From: Halobacteriales archaeon QS_4_69_225 | GTDB taxonomy: Archaea > Halobacteriota > Halobacteria > Halobacteriales > Haloarculaceae | Direction of reading: 5' to 3' | DNA length: 59,080 nt | Assembly: GCA_003020965.1 (NCBI GenBank) | Contig: PXRL01000021.1 | Coordinates: forward strand, 25,455-84,534 | Part shown: positions 16,650 to 25,491 of the stretch, in pieces | How positions within the stretch are numbered: position 1 is the stretch's first letter | Layout of the letters: each line of letters starts with the position of its first letter | Program-made: the position numbers and the translations under genes | Notes under the pieces: generated by a model | Told to the model about the DNA's origin: nothing | What the model saw: only the letters and a program-made list of their open reading frames with translations | The model's database searches: none

Positions 16650-18021
16650 ATGTACGACAGACGCAGCTTCCTCAAGGCGAGCGGTGCGGTGCTCGGCACG
16701 GGTCTCGTGTCGGGCGCCGCGGGCGCACAGTACGACCAGTTCGAAGGATACCGGCTCGTCGGCGAGGCGCCGGTGCCGGGCATCTACGAGGTGGTGACGC
16801 GCGGCGACTGGGCGTACGCGGCGTCGGAGGGCGCACTCGTCACCATCAACATCAACGACCCGACGACGCCGTTTCTCGCAAGCCGGACCGAAACCGCTAA
16901 CGGCGACGACACCGTCGACGCGAAGGTAGCCGACGACGTCGCGGCGGTGGCCCACAACGGCAGCCCCCAGGGAATCAGCCTGTTCGACGTCTCCGACCCG
17001 GGCGACCCGTCCTTCGAGACGTTCTATACCGACAAGGACGAGATCCACAACTGCGACCTCCAGCAGGCGCCGGACGGTCGCGTGTACGCGTACCTCTGCG
17101 TCAGCGACTCGTTCAACAAGGCCCGCATGGTCACCGTGGACGTGACCGACCCGGCCAACCCCGAGACGCTGGAGGGCAGGGGCGACTACGCGGACGGCAC
17201 CGAGGTGCCGGACGAGGAGCGCGGCACGGGCGGCGCCTGGATGCTCCAGGACGCACAGGCGGAGATGGCCAACGGCTCCACCAGCCCCATCCACGACCTC
17301 TACGCCGTCGAGACCGACGCGGGGAACGAACTGGTGTACAACTGCTTCTGGGACTCCGGGGTCGTGGTCGTCGACGTCACGGACAAGCTCGCCCGACCTG
17401 GGCTACACGCTCGTCGGCGCCGAGACCTTCCCCGGACCGGCGGCGCCGCCCGGCGGCGACGCGGCCGAACCCGCCGGCGACCACGGCGGCATCCGCGTGT
17501 TCGACACCCGCGACGTGAAGCCGCTCGCCGAGGGCGGCCGCGCCATCTACCCCGAGGTCGACCGGGACGCCATCGAGGCCCGCGGGTTCGACCCGGCGGT
17601 CGTCGGCGACCAGTACGGTCGCCGGGACCCGTACCAGAACCCCGACCCCGACCGCGGCAACGGTCGGAAGTCCGCGAACATGGTGGCGTACATCGACGCG
17701 CCGGAGGGCCCCGACGACGCGGCGCTGACGTCGCACAACTTCGACGTGACCGACGAGATGCTGGTCTCGTCGTTCTACCAGGGCGGCGTCCGGGCGTACG
17801 ACCTGACGACGCTGTACAAGGGCGGCGACTACGAGGAGCACGCCCGCCAGCCGCGGGCGCCGGTCGAGATCGGCGCCTTCGCCCCCGACGGGATGGCGTT
17901 CTGGACGGCCGTCGACGTCGACTACGAGGAGAACCCCGACCGTATCTTCACCATCGGCTCCGACATCGGCAAGGGCGCCGTGGTGCTGGAACTCGAGCGC
18001 GGCGGCAGCAGTCCGGTCTAA
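16650..18021 (+). pseudogene. LVIVD-repeat beta-propeller protein, broken by internal deletion/frameshift
   Basis: The first frame starts at ATG 16650 with the Tat signal MYDRRSFLKASGAVLGTG and reads LVIVD-type repeats such as GISLFDVSDPGDPSF and MVTVDVTDPANPETL up to VVVVDVTDK (about 17391). It then leaves the good frame. The next frame (+1) resumes near 17401 with DLGYTLVGAETFPGP and continues GGIRVFDTRDVKPLAEGG to the stop at 18019-18021. In intact relatives I would expect some tens of residues between these two parts, so the break looks like an out-of-frame deletion rather than one lost base. The protein would be exported; its function is unknown. Confidence 0.75.
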
Positions 18022-18077
18022 ACCGGCACGCCGCCGCACTTACCGGCCGACGACCGCATCCGCATTACCGGCCCGCG

Positions 18078-18950
18078 TCACTCGTACGTCTTCGTGTAGC
18101 CGCCGTCGAACAGCAGATCGCCGCCGTTGAGGTGGCGGGCGTGCGAGGAGAAGCCGAACACGAAGAGGTTCGCCACCTCGACCGGCATCATCAACTCCTT
18201 CGTGCGGGCCTGCCCGAGCATCACGTCCTCGACGACCGCCTCTTCGGTGATGCCGCGCTCGGCGGCGGTGTCGGCGATCTGGTCGGCCATCAGCGGCGTC
18301 AGCACGTAGCCGGCGCTGATCGAGAAGCTCCGCAACGTCCCCCCGCCCTCGGCGGCGACCGCCCGGGTCAGCCCGTTGAGGCCGTGCTTGGCGGTGATGT
18401 AGGCCGGCTTGTCCCGCGTCGCGTAGCGGCCGTGGACCGACGACATGTTGCCGATCGCCCCGACGCCGTCGTCGGTCGCCCGGACGTGCGGTATCACCAG
18501 CTTCGACAGCAGGAACGGTGCCCGCAGCATCACGCCGAGCACGTCGTCGTAGGCGTCCATCGGGAACTCCGGGACGGAGGCGATGTGCTGCATGCCGGCG
18601 ATGTTGGCGAGATAGCGTATCTGCCCCGCCTCGGCGGCGGCCTCGATTGCGGCCTCGCAGGCCGCGTCGTCGGTCAGGTCGGTCGGCGCGGCGACCGCCC
18701 GGCCGTCGGCGTCCAGTGACTCGACCGTCTCGACGGTGTCGTCCAGTCCTGCCTCGTCGACGTCGAGGCCGACGACCGTCAGGCCGTTGACCGCCAGCGC
18801 GACCGCCGTCGCCCGGCCGATGCCGGAGGCTGCGCCGGTCACCACCGCGACGTTGTCGGGGTGGAACCGCTCGTCGTCGAGCGTCAGCACCCGGTCTTCG
18901 GTGATGGGCGGCGGCGACAGTTCCCCGTCGGCGTCCGGTCCCGAACTCAT
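18078..18950 (-). CDS. Short-chain dehydrogenase, 3-hydroxybutyrate dehydrogenase-like
   Basis: A 290-residue SDR with TGAASGIG (38-45) for NAD(P) binding and the catalytic Ser170/171 (GNMSS), Tyr184 and Lys188 (YITAK). The segments NIAGMQHIASVPEFPMDAYD and VMLRAPFLLSK resemble D-3-hydroxybutyrate dehydrogenases, suggesting a short hydroxy acid or similar substrate; this is a family inference. An acidic N-terminal extension of about 30 residues precedes the fold. The ATG at 18950 is chosen over an upstream ATG at 18977 because MSSGPDADG is a usual haloarchaeal start. Convergent with the broken LVIVD gene. Confidence 0.8.
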   Translation of the reverse strand: MSSGPDADGELSPPPITEDRVLTLDDERFHPDNVAVVTGAASGIGRATAVALAVNGLTVVGLDVDEAGLDDTVETVESLDADGRAVAAPTDLTDDAACEAAIEAAAEAGQIRYLANIAGMQHIASVPEFPMDAYDDVLGVMLRAPFLLSKLVIPHVRATDDGVGAIGNMSSVHGRYATRDKPAYITAKHGLNGLTRAVAAEGGGTLRSFSISAGYVLTPLMADQIADTAAERGITEEAVVEDVMLGQARTKELMMPVEVANLFVFGFSSHARHLNGGDLLFDGGYTKTYE

Positions 18951-19018
18951 GTCACGGCCTCGCGCACAGAACGTCATGGCTCCCCGGGTTCATATGCGAA
19001 CCACGACCGGACCGGCGC

Positions 19019-20245
19019 TCAGAGCTCGCCGCCGGCGACGTAGAACCCCGTCGTCGTGTCGGACACCTCGGCCCATCGGGTGGCGTCGGGGCTACGGACC
19101 TCGGCGGGGCCGAACTCGTAGCGTCCGGACTCCTCTGGCACGTCGACGAGGTACTCCAAGTCGTAGTCGTCGGCCGGGCCCTCGAAGTACACCTCGCGGA
19201 CGCCGAGGTGGGGTCGCGGCGCGACCGCGGTGATGGACTCGTCGCGTTCCATGTAGACGTCGGCGGTGTAGGGCACCCGGTCGCGGAGCAGGACGGGCCC
19301 GCCGGCGTCGACCGACAGCCCGACCCGGGCGGTGCCGCCGCCGACGTAGGTGCTGCCGTCGGTCTCGCGGGACCCTTCGGCATCGACCTCGGTCGCCCGG
19401 TCCGGCCGGCCGGCGTCGGAGTCGGTGACCCACTGGTAGATGAACTCGATGGCCGGCTCGCTGGCCCGGGCGGCGTTGTGCGCCCGCGCCGAAAGGACGA
19501 CGTTGGCGTTGGCGCCCTCCAGTTCGGGGCTGTCGGGGTTGTCGGCGAAGAAGTAATCCAGGTTCCCGCGGATGGTGTAGTAGTCGACGTCGCCGGGCGT
19601 CTCGTCGGGGTTGTTGAGCCGGAAGAGGGGGCCGCCGGGCTCGGTGCAGTCCGGCGAGATGAACCCACAGACCCGGTTGGCGCCGGGGCCCTGCGAACAG
19701 CCCGGGCCGCATGTCGAGGTGCCCTCGTTGGCGCCGGCACAGCCGACGAAGGTGTCGACGACGTCGTACCGGGGGCCGACGCCGACGTCGAATCGCTCGT
19801 CGACGTCGGCGAATTCGTCGCTGTCGGCCATCCAGAACCGGACGCCGGTGACGCCGAGGCTGTGGCTCACCACGTCGACGGTGTCGGCGCCGGTGTAGTC
19901 GAGGACGTTCGTCACGAAGTCGTCTAGCTGGCGGGCCATCTCGTCGTGGGTGGCGCTTTCGTTGGCGAAGGTGATCGACCACAGCTGGTCGCCGCCGTAG
20001 CCGCGCCGCAGGTAGCGGGTGGCGTGGTCCGACCAGTCGCAGGCGTCGCGGGTGTTGCCGTGGACGAACAGGTAGCGGTCGTCGGTGCGGTTGACGTCGC
20101 ATTGTGTGCCGCCGAGGCCGGCGAAGGGGTTGCCCTCGACGTCGTCGTGGTTGGCCGCCGCGGTTCCGGTCGACGCGAGCGCGCCGCTCGCGGCCGCCGC
20201 CCGCAGGAACCGTCGTCGGTCGAGTCCGGGAACTGGGTCGCTCAT
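19019..20245 (-). CDS. Tat-exported alpha/beta hydrolase (lipase-like)
   Basis: A 408-residue protein. The N-terminus is a Tat signal (LDRRRFLRAAAASGALAS). The hydrolase core has YLFVHGNTRDACDW near residues 58-71, an oxyanion-type HGN, and the nucleophile Ser129 in SHSLG. It resembles extracellular triacylglycerol lipases. Four extra Cys around CGPGCSQGPG could form disulfides outside the cell. The last about 110 residues, from GGGTARVGLSVDAGGPVLLR to the stop, form a beta domain also found in two other exported hydrolases in this window (45469 and 51781). Starts at ATG 20245. Confidence 0.78.
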   Translation of the reverse strand: MSDPVPGLDRRRFLRAAAASGALASTGTAAANHDDVEGNPFAGLGGTQCDVNRTDDRYLFVHGNTRDACDWSDHATRYLRRGYGGDQLWSITFANESATHDEMARQLDDFVTNVLDYTGADTVDVVSHSLGVTGVRFWMADSDEFADVDERFDVGVGPRYDVVDTFVGCAGANEGTSTCGPGCSQGPGANRVCGFISPDCTEPGGPLFRLNNPDETPGDVDYYTIRGNLDYFFADNPDSPELEGANANVVLSARAHNAARASEPAIEFIYQWVTDSDAGRPDRATEVDAEGSRETDGSTYVGGGTARVGLSVDAGGPVLLRDRVPYTADVYMERDESITAVAPRPHLGVREVYFEGPADDYDLEYLVDVPEESGRYEFGPAEVRSPDATRWAEVSDTTTGFYVAGGEL

Positions 20246-20593
20246 CGTCCCGACCTGCGCCGGCGGCGTACAAACGCGTTGTGGCGAACCCGTCCAAACT
20301 GGTCGGGTGATACGTGAATCCGTCGTTCGATGCGCGCTCCGACCGGCAAGAGATATGGACCGCGAAACGGGGGCGACGGCGGGAACGAGCCGACTCCAGC
20401 GGCCGCCGGGCGACGCCAATGCCCGCCCGGGTCGCGGAGTACGCGGTCCCCGCGTCGTTCGTGATGGTCGAAACGCCGCCCCAGTGCGAGCGACGGCGGT
20501 CGACCGCGCCGCCGTCCGGGAGCGCTTCGGCCCGCAGGGCCGAAACTGCGCCGTGGTGAACGGTTATGTGCGTGGGGCCGATAGGGTCGGCTC
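20246..20593. other. Divergent intergenic region without recognisable gene
   Basis: The 348 bases between the lipase-like gene and the HTH regulator must carry both promoters. I see no convincing open frame, no strong palindrome and no clean TATA box. Confidence 0.4.
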
Positions 20594-21298
20594 ATGCTAG
20601 ACGTCACCATGGAGATGGAGCAGTTCGACTGCCCCTTCATCGACGCGACCGTCGACCACGAGGTGGCGTTTTCGACGATGCACTGGCAGCTCGACGCCGC
20701 GGCCGAGGAGCTGGAGACCCGGATGGTCGTCGAGGCCGCGGACAGGGGGGCTCTCGACGACGGCCTGTCGGCGCTGCGGGCCCACGAGAACATGACCGAC
20801 TACCGGCTGTTCACCAGGCGGGACGACACCGCGATGATCCGGGCGGTCATCGAGGAGACCGACGCCATGGAGACGATCCACGAGGGCGGCGGCTACATCA
20901 CCGGCCCGTTCCACATCGAGGACGGCTCCGAACGGTGGCAGGTCGGCTTCGACGACGGTGGAGCCGCCGACGAGACGCTGTACGAATTGGATAGGAACAA
21001 CCACTACGAGGTCACCGCCCGCTCGGACCTGGAGCTGGACCAGCTGTTCGACGTGCTGACGAACGCCGACGCGGCGACGACGATGCTGGACGCCTGTCGG
21101 TCGCTGTCGGCCGTCGAGGAGGAGACCGTCCGGACCGCCGCCGAGGCGGGCTACTTCGACACCCCGCGGGAGGCAACGCTGTCGACGCTGGCCGACGAGT
21201 TCGACGTCTCGACGACCGCCGTCTCGAAGAACATGCGCCGCGGCGAAAAGAAGGTGCTCCGCGGGCTCGTCGAGGCGCTCGAGCGGATCGACGACTGA
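20594..21298 (+). CDS. HTH-10 (bacterio-opsin activator-type) transcriptional regulator
   Basis: A 234-residue protein. The N-terminal 150 residues form a Bat-associated sensor-like region (DCPFIDATVDHEVAFSTMHW, then WQVGFDDGG). The C-terminal 60 residues are the HTH_10 domain: EEETVRTAAEAGYFDTPREA, then LADEFDVSTTAVSKNMRRGE as the recognition helix. Regulators of this type are numerous in haloarchaea and control neighbouring genes; the target here is unknown. No PAS or GAF domain is present. ATG 20594 is the first Met of the frame; a second at 20609 is possible. Confidence 0.82.
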   Translation: MLDVTMEMEQFDCPFIDATVDHEVAFSTMHWQLDAAAEELETRMVVEAADRGALDDGLSALRAHENMTDYRLFTRRDDTAMIRAVIEETDAMETIHEGGGYITGPFHIEDGSERWQVGFDDGGAADETLYELDRNNHYEVTARSDLELDQLFDVLTNADAATTMLDACRSLSAVEEETVRTAAEAGYFDTPREATLSTLADEFDVSTTAVSKNMRRGEKKVLRGLVEALERIDD

Positions 21299-21321
21299 CG
21301 CGCGCGGCCGGCAGACGGGCG

Positions 21322-21396
21322 GCGCCGACCGGGCGACCGATAGAGTGTGCCGACCGGGTGACCGACGGAGTGCGCCGACCGGGCGACCGACGGAGT
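21322..21396. repeat. Three tandem copies of a 25-bp unit
   Basis: Units at 21322-21346, 21347-21371 and 21372-21396 follow GCGCCGACCGGGCGACCGAC plus GGAGT with 1-4 differences. They lie between the HTH regulator and the esterase. 25 bases is not a multiple of three and no gene spans the array. It may be a replication-slippage product or contain regulator sites. Confidence 0.75.
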
Positions 21397-21504
21397 ACGC
21401 AGGCCGGCGGTTGATACTCGAACCTCCCGTTTTTGATGCGGTCGTCGCCAACTCCGCTGCATGCGACACCGGCGCCCTTCGTCCCGTACGTCGGGGAGGC
21501 GAGC

Positions 21505-22464
21505 ATGACCGAGCGCGATTCCGGGCTGGACCCGCAGGCCGCGACGCTACTCGAGGAGTTCGAGTCGGGCATCGCGCCGCCGTCGTCGACGCTGTCGGTG
21601 GAGACGGGCCGGGCGCTCATCGACGATCTCTTCGCCGTCGAGACGCCGGAGCCCGTCGGCGAGGTCGCGAACCTCGGAATCCAGGGGCCGAACGGGCCGA
21701 TACCGGTCCGGGTTTACGCCCCCGAGGGCGAGGGTCCGGTTCCGGTGTTCGTCTTCTTCCACGGCGGCGGTTGGATCCGGGGGTCGCTGGACGCCTACGA
21801 CGGGCCGTGTCGGCTGCTGACGAACGAAGCCGACTGTGTCGTCGTGTCGGTCGACTACCGCCGGGCGCCGGAACACCCGTTCCCGGCGGGGCTGGAGGAC
21901 TGCTACCGGGCCACGGAGTGGGCGGCGGCCGTCGCCGCCGACCTCGGCGGCGACCCCGACCGGGTGGCCGTCGGCGGCGACAGCGCCGGCGGCAACCTCG
22001 CGGCGGCCGTGGCGCTGGCCGCCCGCGACCGCGACGGCCCCGACCTCGACGGCCAGGTACTCGTCTACCCGGTCGTCAACCCGCCGTCCGTCCGGTGGTT
22101 CGACTCCTACGACGACTACGGGACGGGCTACTTCCTCGAGATGGACGGCGTCGAGTGGTACCTCGAACAGTACCTCCGGGTGCCGGCGGAGCTCGGCAAC
22201 GCCTACGCCTTCCCGCTACGGGCCCGTAGCCTCGCGGATCTGCCGCCGGCGACGGTCCTGACGGCCGGCTTCGACCCGCTGGCCGACGAGGGCGCCGCCT
22301 ACGCCGACCGTCTCGGGGCCGACGGCACCGCCGTCGAGCACCGCCACTACGACGCCCAGATACACGGCTTCTGCAGCCTCTACGAGCGCATCGACGAGGG
22401 ACGGGCCGCCCTCGGGTACGTCGCCGACCGCGTCGCTGGCATTGGGGCCGGCGACCGCGGTTGA
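21505..22464 (+). CDS. Alpha/beta hydrolase, hormone-sensitive lipase-type esterase
   Basis: A 319-residue cytoplasmic protein with HGGGW (86-90), the oxyanion hole of the HSL family, and GDSAGG (158-163) with nucleophile Ser160. YRRAPEHPFPAGL is also typical. Asp in GFDPLADEG and His in IHGFCSLY complete the triad. It would hydrolyse short acyl esters. The start at ATG 21505 fits the family N-terminus; an upstream ATG at 21436 would add 23 residues of poor quality. It may be controlled by the HTH regulator just upstream. Confidence 0.88.
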   Translation: MTERDSGLDPQAATLLEEFESGIAPPSSTLSVETGRALIDDLFAVETPEPVGEVANLGIQGPNGPIPVRVYAPEGEGPVPVFVFFHGGGWIRGSLDAYDGPCRLLTNEADCVVVSVDYRRAPEHPFPAGLEDCYRATEWAAAVAADLGGDPDRVAVGGDSAGGNLAAAVALAARDRDGPDLDGQVLVYPVVNPPSVRWFDSYDDYGTGYFLEMDGVEWYLEQYLRVPAELGNAYAFPLRARSLADLPPATVLTAGFDPLADEGAAYADRLGADGTAVEHRHYDAQIHGFCSLYERIDEGRAALGYVADRVAGIGAGDRG

Positions 22465-22495
22465 CATGTGAACCGTTTCCCTTTTGTCGGCCTGT

Positions 22496-22502
22496 GGAGA
22501 GG
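22496..22502 (+). promoter_or_regulatory. Shine-Dalgarno-like site of livK
   Basis: GGAGAGG lies seven bases before the ATG at 22510. A clear SD is uncommon for a first gene in this window and supports that start and a leadered mRNA for the transporter operon. Confidence 0.5.
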
Positions 22503-22509
22503 TTAGCAC

Positions 22510-23925
22510 ATGGCAGACGACCAGACGCGACGGCAGTGGATCAAAGCCGCCGCGGCGGGGACGGTCGGTATCGCGGGGCTGTCCGGCTGTACCGACGACT
22601 CGGGCAGTGGCGACGATGGCGACGGCGGCACCGATGACGGCGACGGCGGCACCGGCACCGACACCGGCGACGGCGGCACGGGCGCCGAGGGGACGGTTTC
22701 CATCGGCATCATGCAGCCGCTGACGGGCGGCGTACAGTACTACGGCCAGCAGTCGCTGTGGGGCTTCCTGTCGGGGCTGGCCTACAAGTACGACCGGGAG
22801 CCGCTGGACGTCTCGACGGCCGGTACCGAGACGATCGAGGCCGGCGACGTCACCTACGAGCTGGTCGTCGAGAACTCGGAGTTCAGCGCCGACACGGCCC
22901 AGACCGTCGCTCAGGACCTCGTGTTGGACGAGGAGGTCGACATGCTGTTCGGCGTCGCCTCCTCGGACGCCGCCAGGCGGGTCATCGAGACGGTCGTCCT
23001 CGAGGCGAACGTCCCGTACGTCGCCGGGCCGGCGGCGTCGGCGGGCATCACCTCCGACACCGACCTCTGTAACGAACTCGTCTTTCGGGCCAGCGAGAAC
23101 ACCGCGATGGACGCCCGGTCGGGCGGCCGCTACGTCGCCCGGGAGACCGACGTCGAGCGGGTGTTCATCATGGCCGCCGACTACTCCTTCGGGCGCGCGG
23201 TAGCGGAAAACTACCGGGCCGTCCTCGAGAGCGAGGGCATCGAGATCGTCGGCGAGCGGTTCGTCCCCCGGGGGACGGAGGCCGGCGAGTTCGAAGGGTT
23301 GTACAGCAACGCCGTCGAGGCGGACGCCGACGCGGTCGTCGGCGGGTTCACCGTCCAGACGCTGCCTGCGTTCCTGCGGACCGGGCTGTCGGGCGACTAC
23401 GGCCTCCGGCTGTTCGGCGGCTTCGCGACCGAGATCTCCACGGCGGCGGTCGGCGGCGTCGCACAGAACGTCCTCGGCGAGGACTTCACCGCCCAGGACA
23501 TCCGCGACGCCAAGCTCGGCCCGTTCACCACGCGGTACCACTGGAACCAGTACGACAACGAGATCAACGACGCCTTCGTCGACGCCTACACCGCGACGTA
23601 CGGCACGGTGCCGGACCTGTTCAGCTCGGGGACGTTCGCGGCGGCCTCCTCGGTCGTTCAGGCCGTCGAGACCGGCGGCTCGACGGACGGCGCCGATATC
23701 GCCGCCGAGATGCGCGGCATGACGATCGCCGAGACGCCGAAGGGCACCGACGCCTACACCTACCAGGAGTACAACAACCAGGCCCGCTCGGAGATGACGG
23801 TCGCCTACCCGGTTCCCAACGACGAGGAGAACTGGGAGGCGCCGATCAAGCCGGGCGAGCCGCTGGCGCGCATCCCCGCCGACCGGACGACCCTCTCCGA
23901 CGAGGCGACGGACTGCTCGCTGTAA
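22510..23925 (+). CDS. livK: ABC transporter substrate-binding lipoprotein (LivK/urea type)
   Basis: A 471-residue protein with a Tat-type lipoprotein signal: RRQWIKAAAAGTVGIAGLSG then Cys27. An acidic Asp/Gly/Thr-rich tether follows to about residue 60. The periplasmic-binding fold starts at VSIGIMQPLTGG and has two lobes typical of type I binding proteins for branched-chain amino acids, amides or urea (DMLFGVASSDAAR, ADYSFGRAV). It would sit on the outer face of the membrane and deliver substrate to the LivHM permease. It is first in a five-gene operon, with the ATPase gene starting 2 bases after its stop. Substrate cannot be fixed from sequence. Confidence 0.88.
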   Translation: MADDQTRRQWIKAAAAGTVGIAGLSGCTDDSGSGDDGDGGTDDGDGGTGTDTGDGGTGAEGTVSIGIMQPLTGGVQYYGQQSLWGFLSGLAYKYDREPLDVSTAGTETIEAGDVTYELVVENSEFSADTAQTVAQDLVLDEEVDMLFGVASSDAARRVIETVVLEANVPYVAGPAASAGITSDTDLCNELVFRASENTAMDARSGGRYVARETDVERVFIMAADYSFGRAVAENYRAVLESEGIEIVGERFVPRGTEAGEFEGLYSNAVEADADAVVGGFTVQTLPAFLRTGLSGDYGLRLFGGFATEISTAAVGGVAQNVLGEDFTAQDIRDAKLGPFTTRYHWNQYDNEINDAFVDAYTATYGTVPDLFSSGTFAAASSVVQAVETGGSTDGADIAAEMRGMTIAETPKGTDAYTYQEYNNQARSEMTVAYPVPNDEENWEAPIKPGEPLARIPADRTTLSDEATDCSL

Positions 23926-23926
23926 G

Positions 23927-24796
23927 ATGGTGCTGCGCACGCGCGGTCTCACCAAGCGCTTCGGCGGCGTCAGCGCGGTCGACGGCGTCGACTTCGAACT
24001 CGGCGAGGAGTGCTGTTCACTTATCGGCCCCAACGGCGCCGGCAAGACGACGTTCTTCGACCTGCTGACGGGCGTGCTGTCGCCGTCGGCCGGTAGCGTC
24101 GAGTACCGCGGCGACGACGGCTACGTCGACATCACCGACCGCGCGCCCCACGGGACGGCGCAGGCGGGCATCCACCGCTCCTATCAGATCACCAATCTCT
24201 TCGCGACGTCGACGGTGCTGGAGAACGTCCGGGTCGCCGCCCAGGCCCACGGCGACGACTCCTGGCGGGCCTGGCGCAACGTCGACGCCTTTCCGGAGTA
24301 CGAGCGGGAGGCCCGGCGCGTCCTCGACCGCGTCGGGCTGGCCGACGAGGCCGACGCCGTCGCCGAGACGCTCAGCCACGGCGAGAAGCGCAACCTCGAG
24401 GTCGCCGTCGCGCTGGCCGGCGACCCGGACGTGCTGCTGCTCGACGAGCCGACGGCCGGCGTCTCCAGCGACGGCATCGACGAGCTGACCGGCCTCGTCG
24501 ACGACATCGCCGACGACCACGCCGTCCTGCTCGTCGAGCACAACATGGAGGTCGTCATGGAGGTCAGCGACCGCATCGCGGTGCTCAACCAGGGGTCGCT
24601 CATCGCCGACGACGACCCGCGGGCGGTCCGCAACGACGAGCGCGTCCAGGACGCCTACCTCGGCGGCTACGAGCGCGAGGCCGGCGTCTCCAGCGGTAGC
24701 GGCAGCAACGGCGGCGGTAGCGGCAGCGACGGCGGCAGCGACAGCGGCAGCAGCGACAGTAGCGACAGCGACAGCGGCGGAGGTGAGCCCGCGTGA
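23927..24796 (+). CDS. livG: ABC transporter ATPase (LivG type)
   Basis: A 289-residue ATPase with Walker A GPNGAGKTT near residue 32, signature LSHGE, Walker B LLLDEPTAG and the LivG-specific arrangement with IHRSYQITNLFATSTVLENV. It pairs with LivF to power LivHM. After about residue 248 it ends in a low-complexity tail rich in Ser, Gly and Asp with an SGSGSNGGGSGSDGG-like run, which is not part of the ATPase fold. Its stop overlaps the livF GTG by 4 bases. Confidence 0.9.
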   Translation: MVLRTRGLTKRFGGVSAVDGVDFELGEECCSLIGPNGAGKTTFFDLLTGVLSPSAGSVEYRGDDGYVDITDRAPHGTAQAGIHRSYQITNLFATSTVLENVRVAAQAHGDDSWRAWRNVDAFPEYEREARRVLDRVGLADEADAVAETLSHGEKRNLEVAVALAGDPDVLLLDEPTAGVSSDGIDELTGLVDDIADDHAVLLVEHNMEVVMEVSDRIAVLNQGSLIADDDPRAVRNDERVQDAYLGGYEREAGVSSGSGSNGGGSGSDGGSDSGSSDSSDSDSGGGEPA

Positions 24797-25491
24797 GTCT
24801 GCTGGAGGTCGACGACGTCCACAGCTACTACGGCGAGAGCCACGTCCTGCGGGGCGTCTCGCTGTCGGTCGACCGCGGGGAGACGGTCGCGCTCATCGGT
24901 CGCAACGGCGTCGGCAAGACGACGACGCTGCGGTCGGTGCTCCAGCTGACGCCGCCGCGCCGCGGGACGGTCACCTACGACGGCACGGACGTCACCGGCC
25001 GGCCGACCCACGAGGTGGCGCGTATGGGCGTCGGCTGGGTGCCCGAGGACCGGCGGATGTTCTCGCATCTGACCGTCGACGAGAACGTCCGCATCGCGAC
25101 GCCGCCGGACGGCGACGTCGGGGCGGCCTTCGAGACGGTCTACGGCGCCTTTCCGGAGCTCGAAGACCACCGCGACCGCGAGGCGGGCGATCTCTCGGGC
25201 GGCCAACAGCAGATGGTCGCCATCGCCCGCGGGCTGGTCGGGGGAAACGAGACGCTGCTGGTCGACGAGCCGAGCGAGGGGCTGGCGCCGCAGATCGTCG
25301 AGGCCGTCGCCGACGCGCTGTCGGCGGTCGCCGCCGAGGCGACGGTGCTGCTCGTCGAGCAGAACTTCCCGCTGGCGATGGACCTCGCCGACCGGTTCTA
25401 CCTGCTCGACCAGGGCACGGTCGTCGCGTCCGGCTCGACCGAGGGCGTCACCCGCGAGGACGAGACGATACGGAGGTATCTGTCGGCGTGA
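24793..25491 (+). CDS. livF: ABC transporter ATPase (LivF type)
   Basis: A 232-residue ATPase starting at GTG 24793 (SLLEVDDVHSYYGESHVLRG). Walker A GRNGVGKTT, signature LSGGQQ, Walker B TLLVDEPSEG and MGVGWVPEDRRMF match LivF. It overlaps livG upstream and the permease gene downstream (GTGA), so the ATPases and permease are translated in step. Confidence 0.92.
   Translation: MSLLEVDDVHSYYGESHVLRGVSLSVDRGETVALIGRNGVGKTTTLRSVLQLTPPRRGTVTYDGTDVTGRPTHEVARMGVGWVPEDRRMFSHLTVDENVRIATPPDGDVGAAFETVYGAFPELEDHRDREAGDLSGGQQQMVAIARGLVGGNETLLVDEPSEGLAPQIVEAVADALSAVAAEATVLLVEQNFPLAMDLADRFYLLDQGTVVASGSTEGVTREDETIRRYLSA

Noticed and set aside
21322..21396. CRISPR array
   Set aside because: The repeats are directly adjacent without spacers, only three copies, and no cas genes are present.
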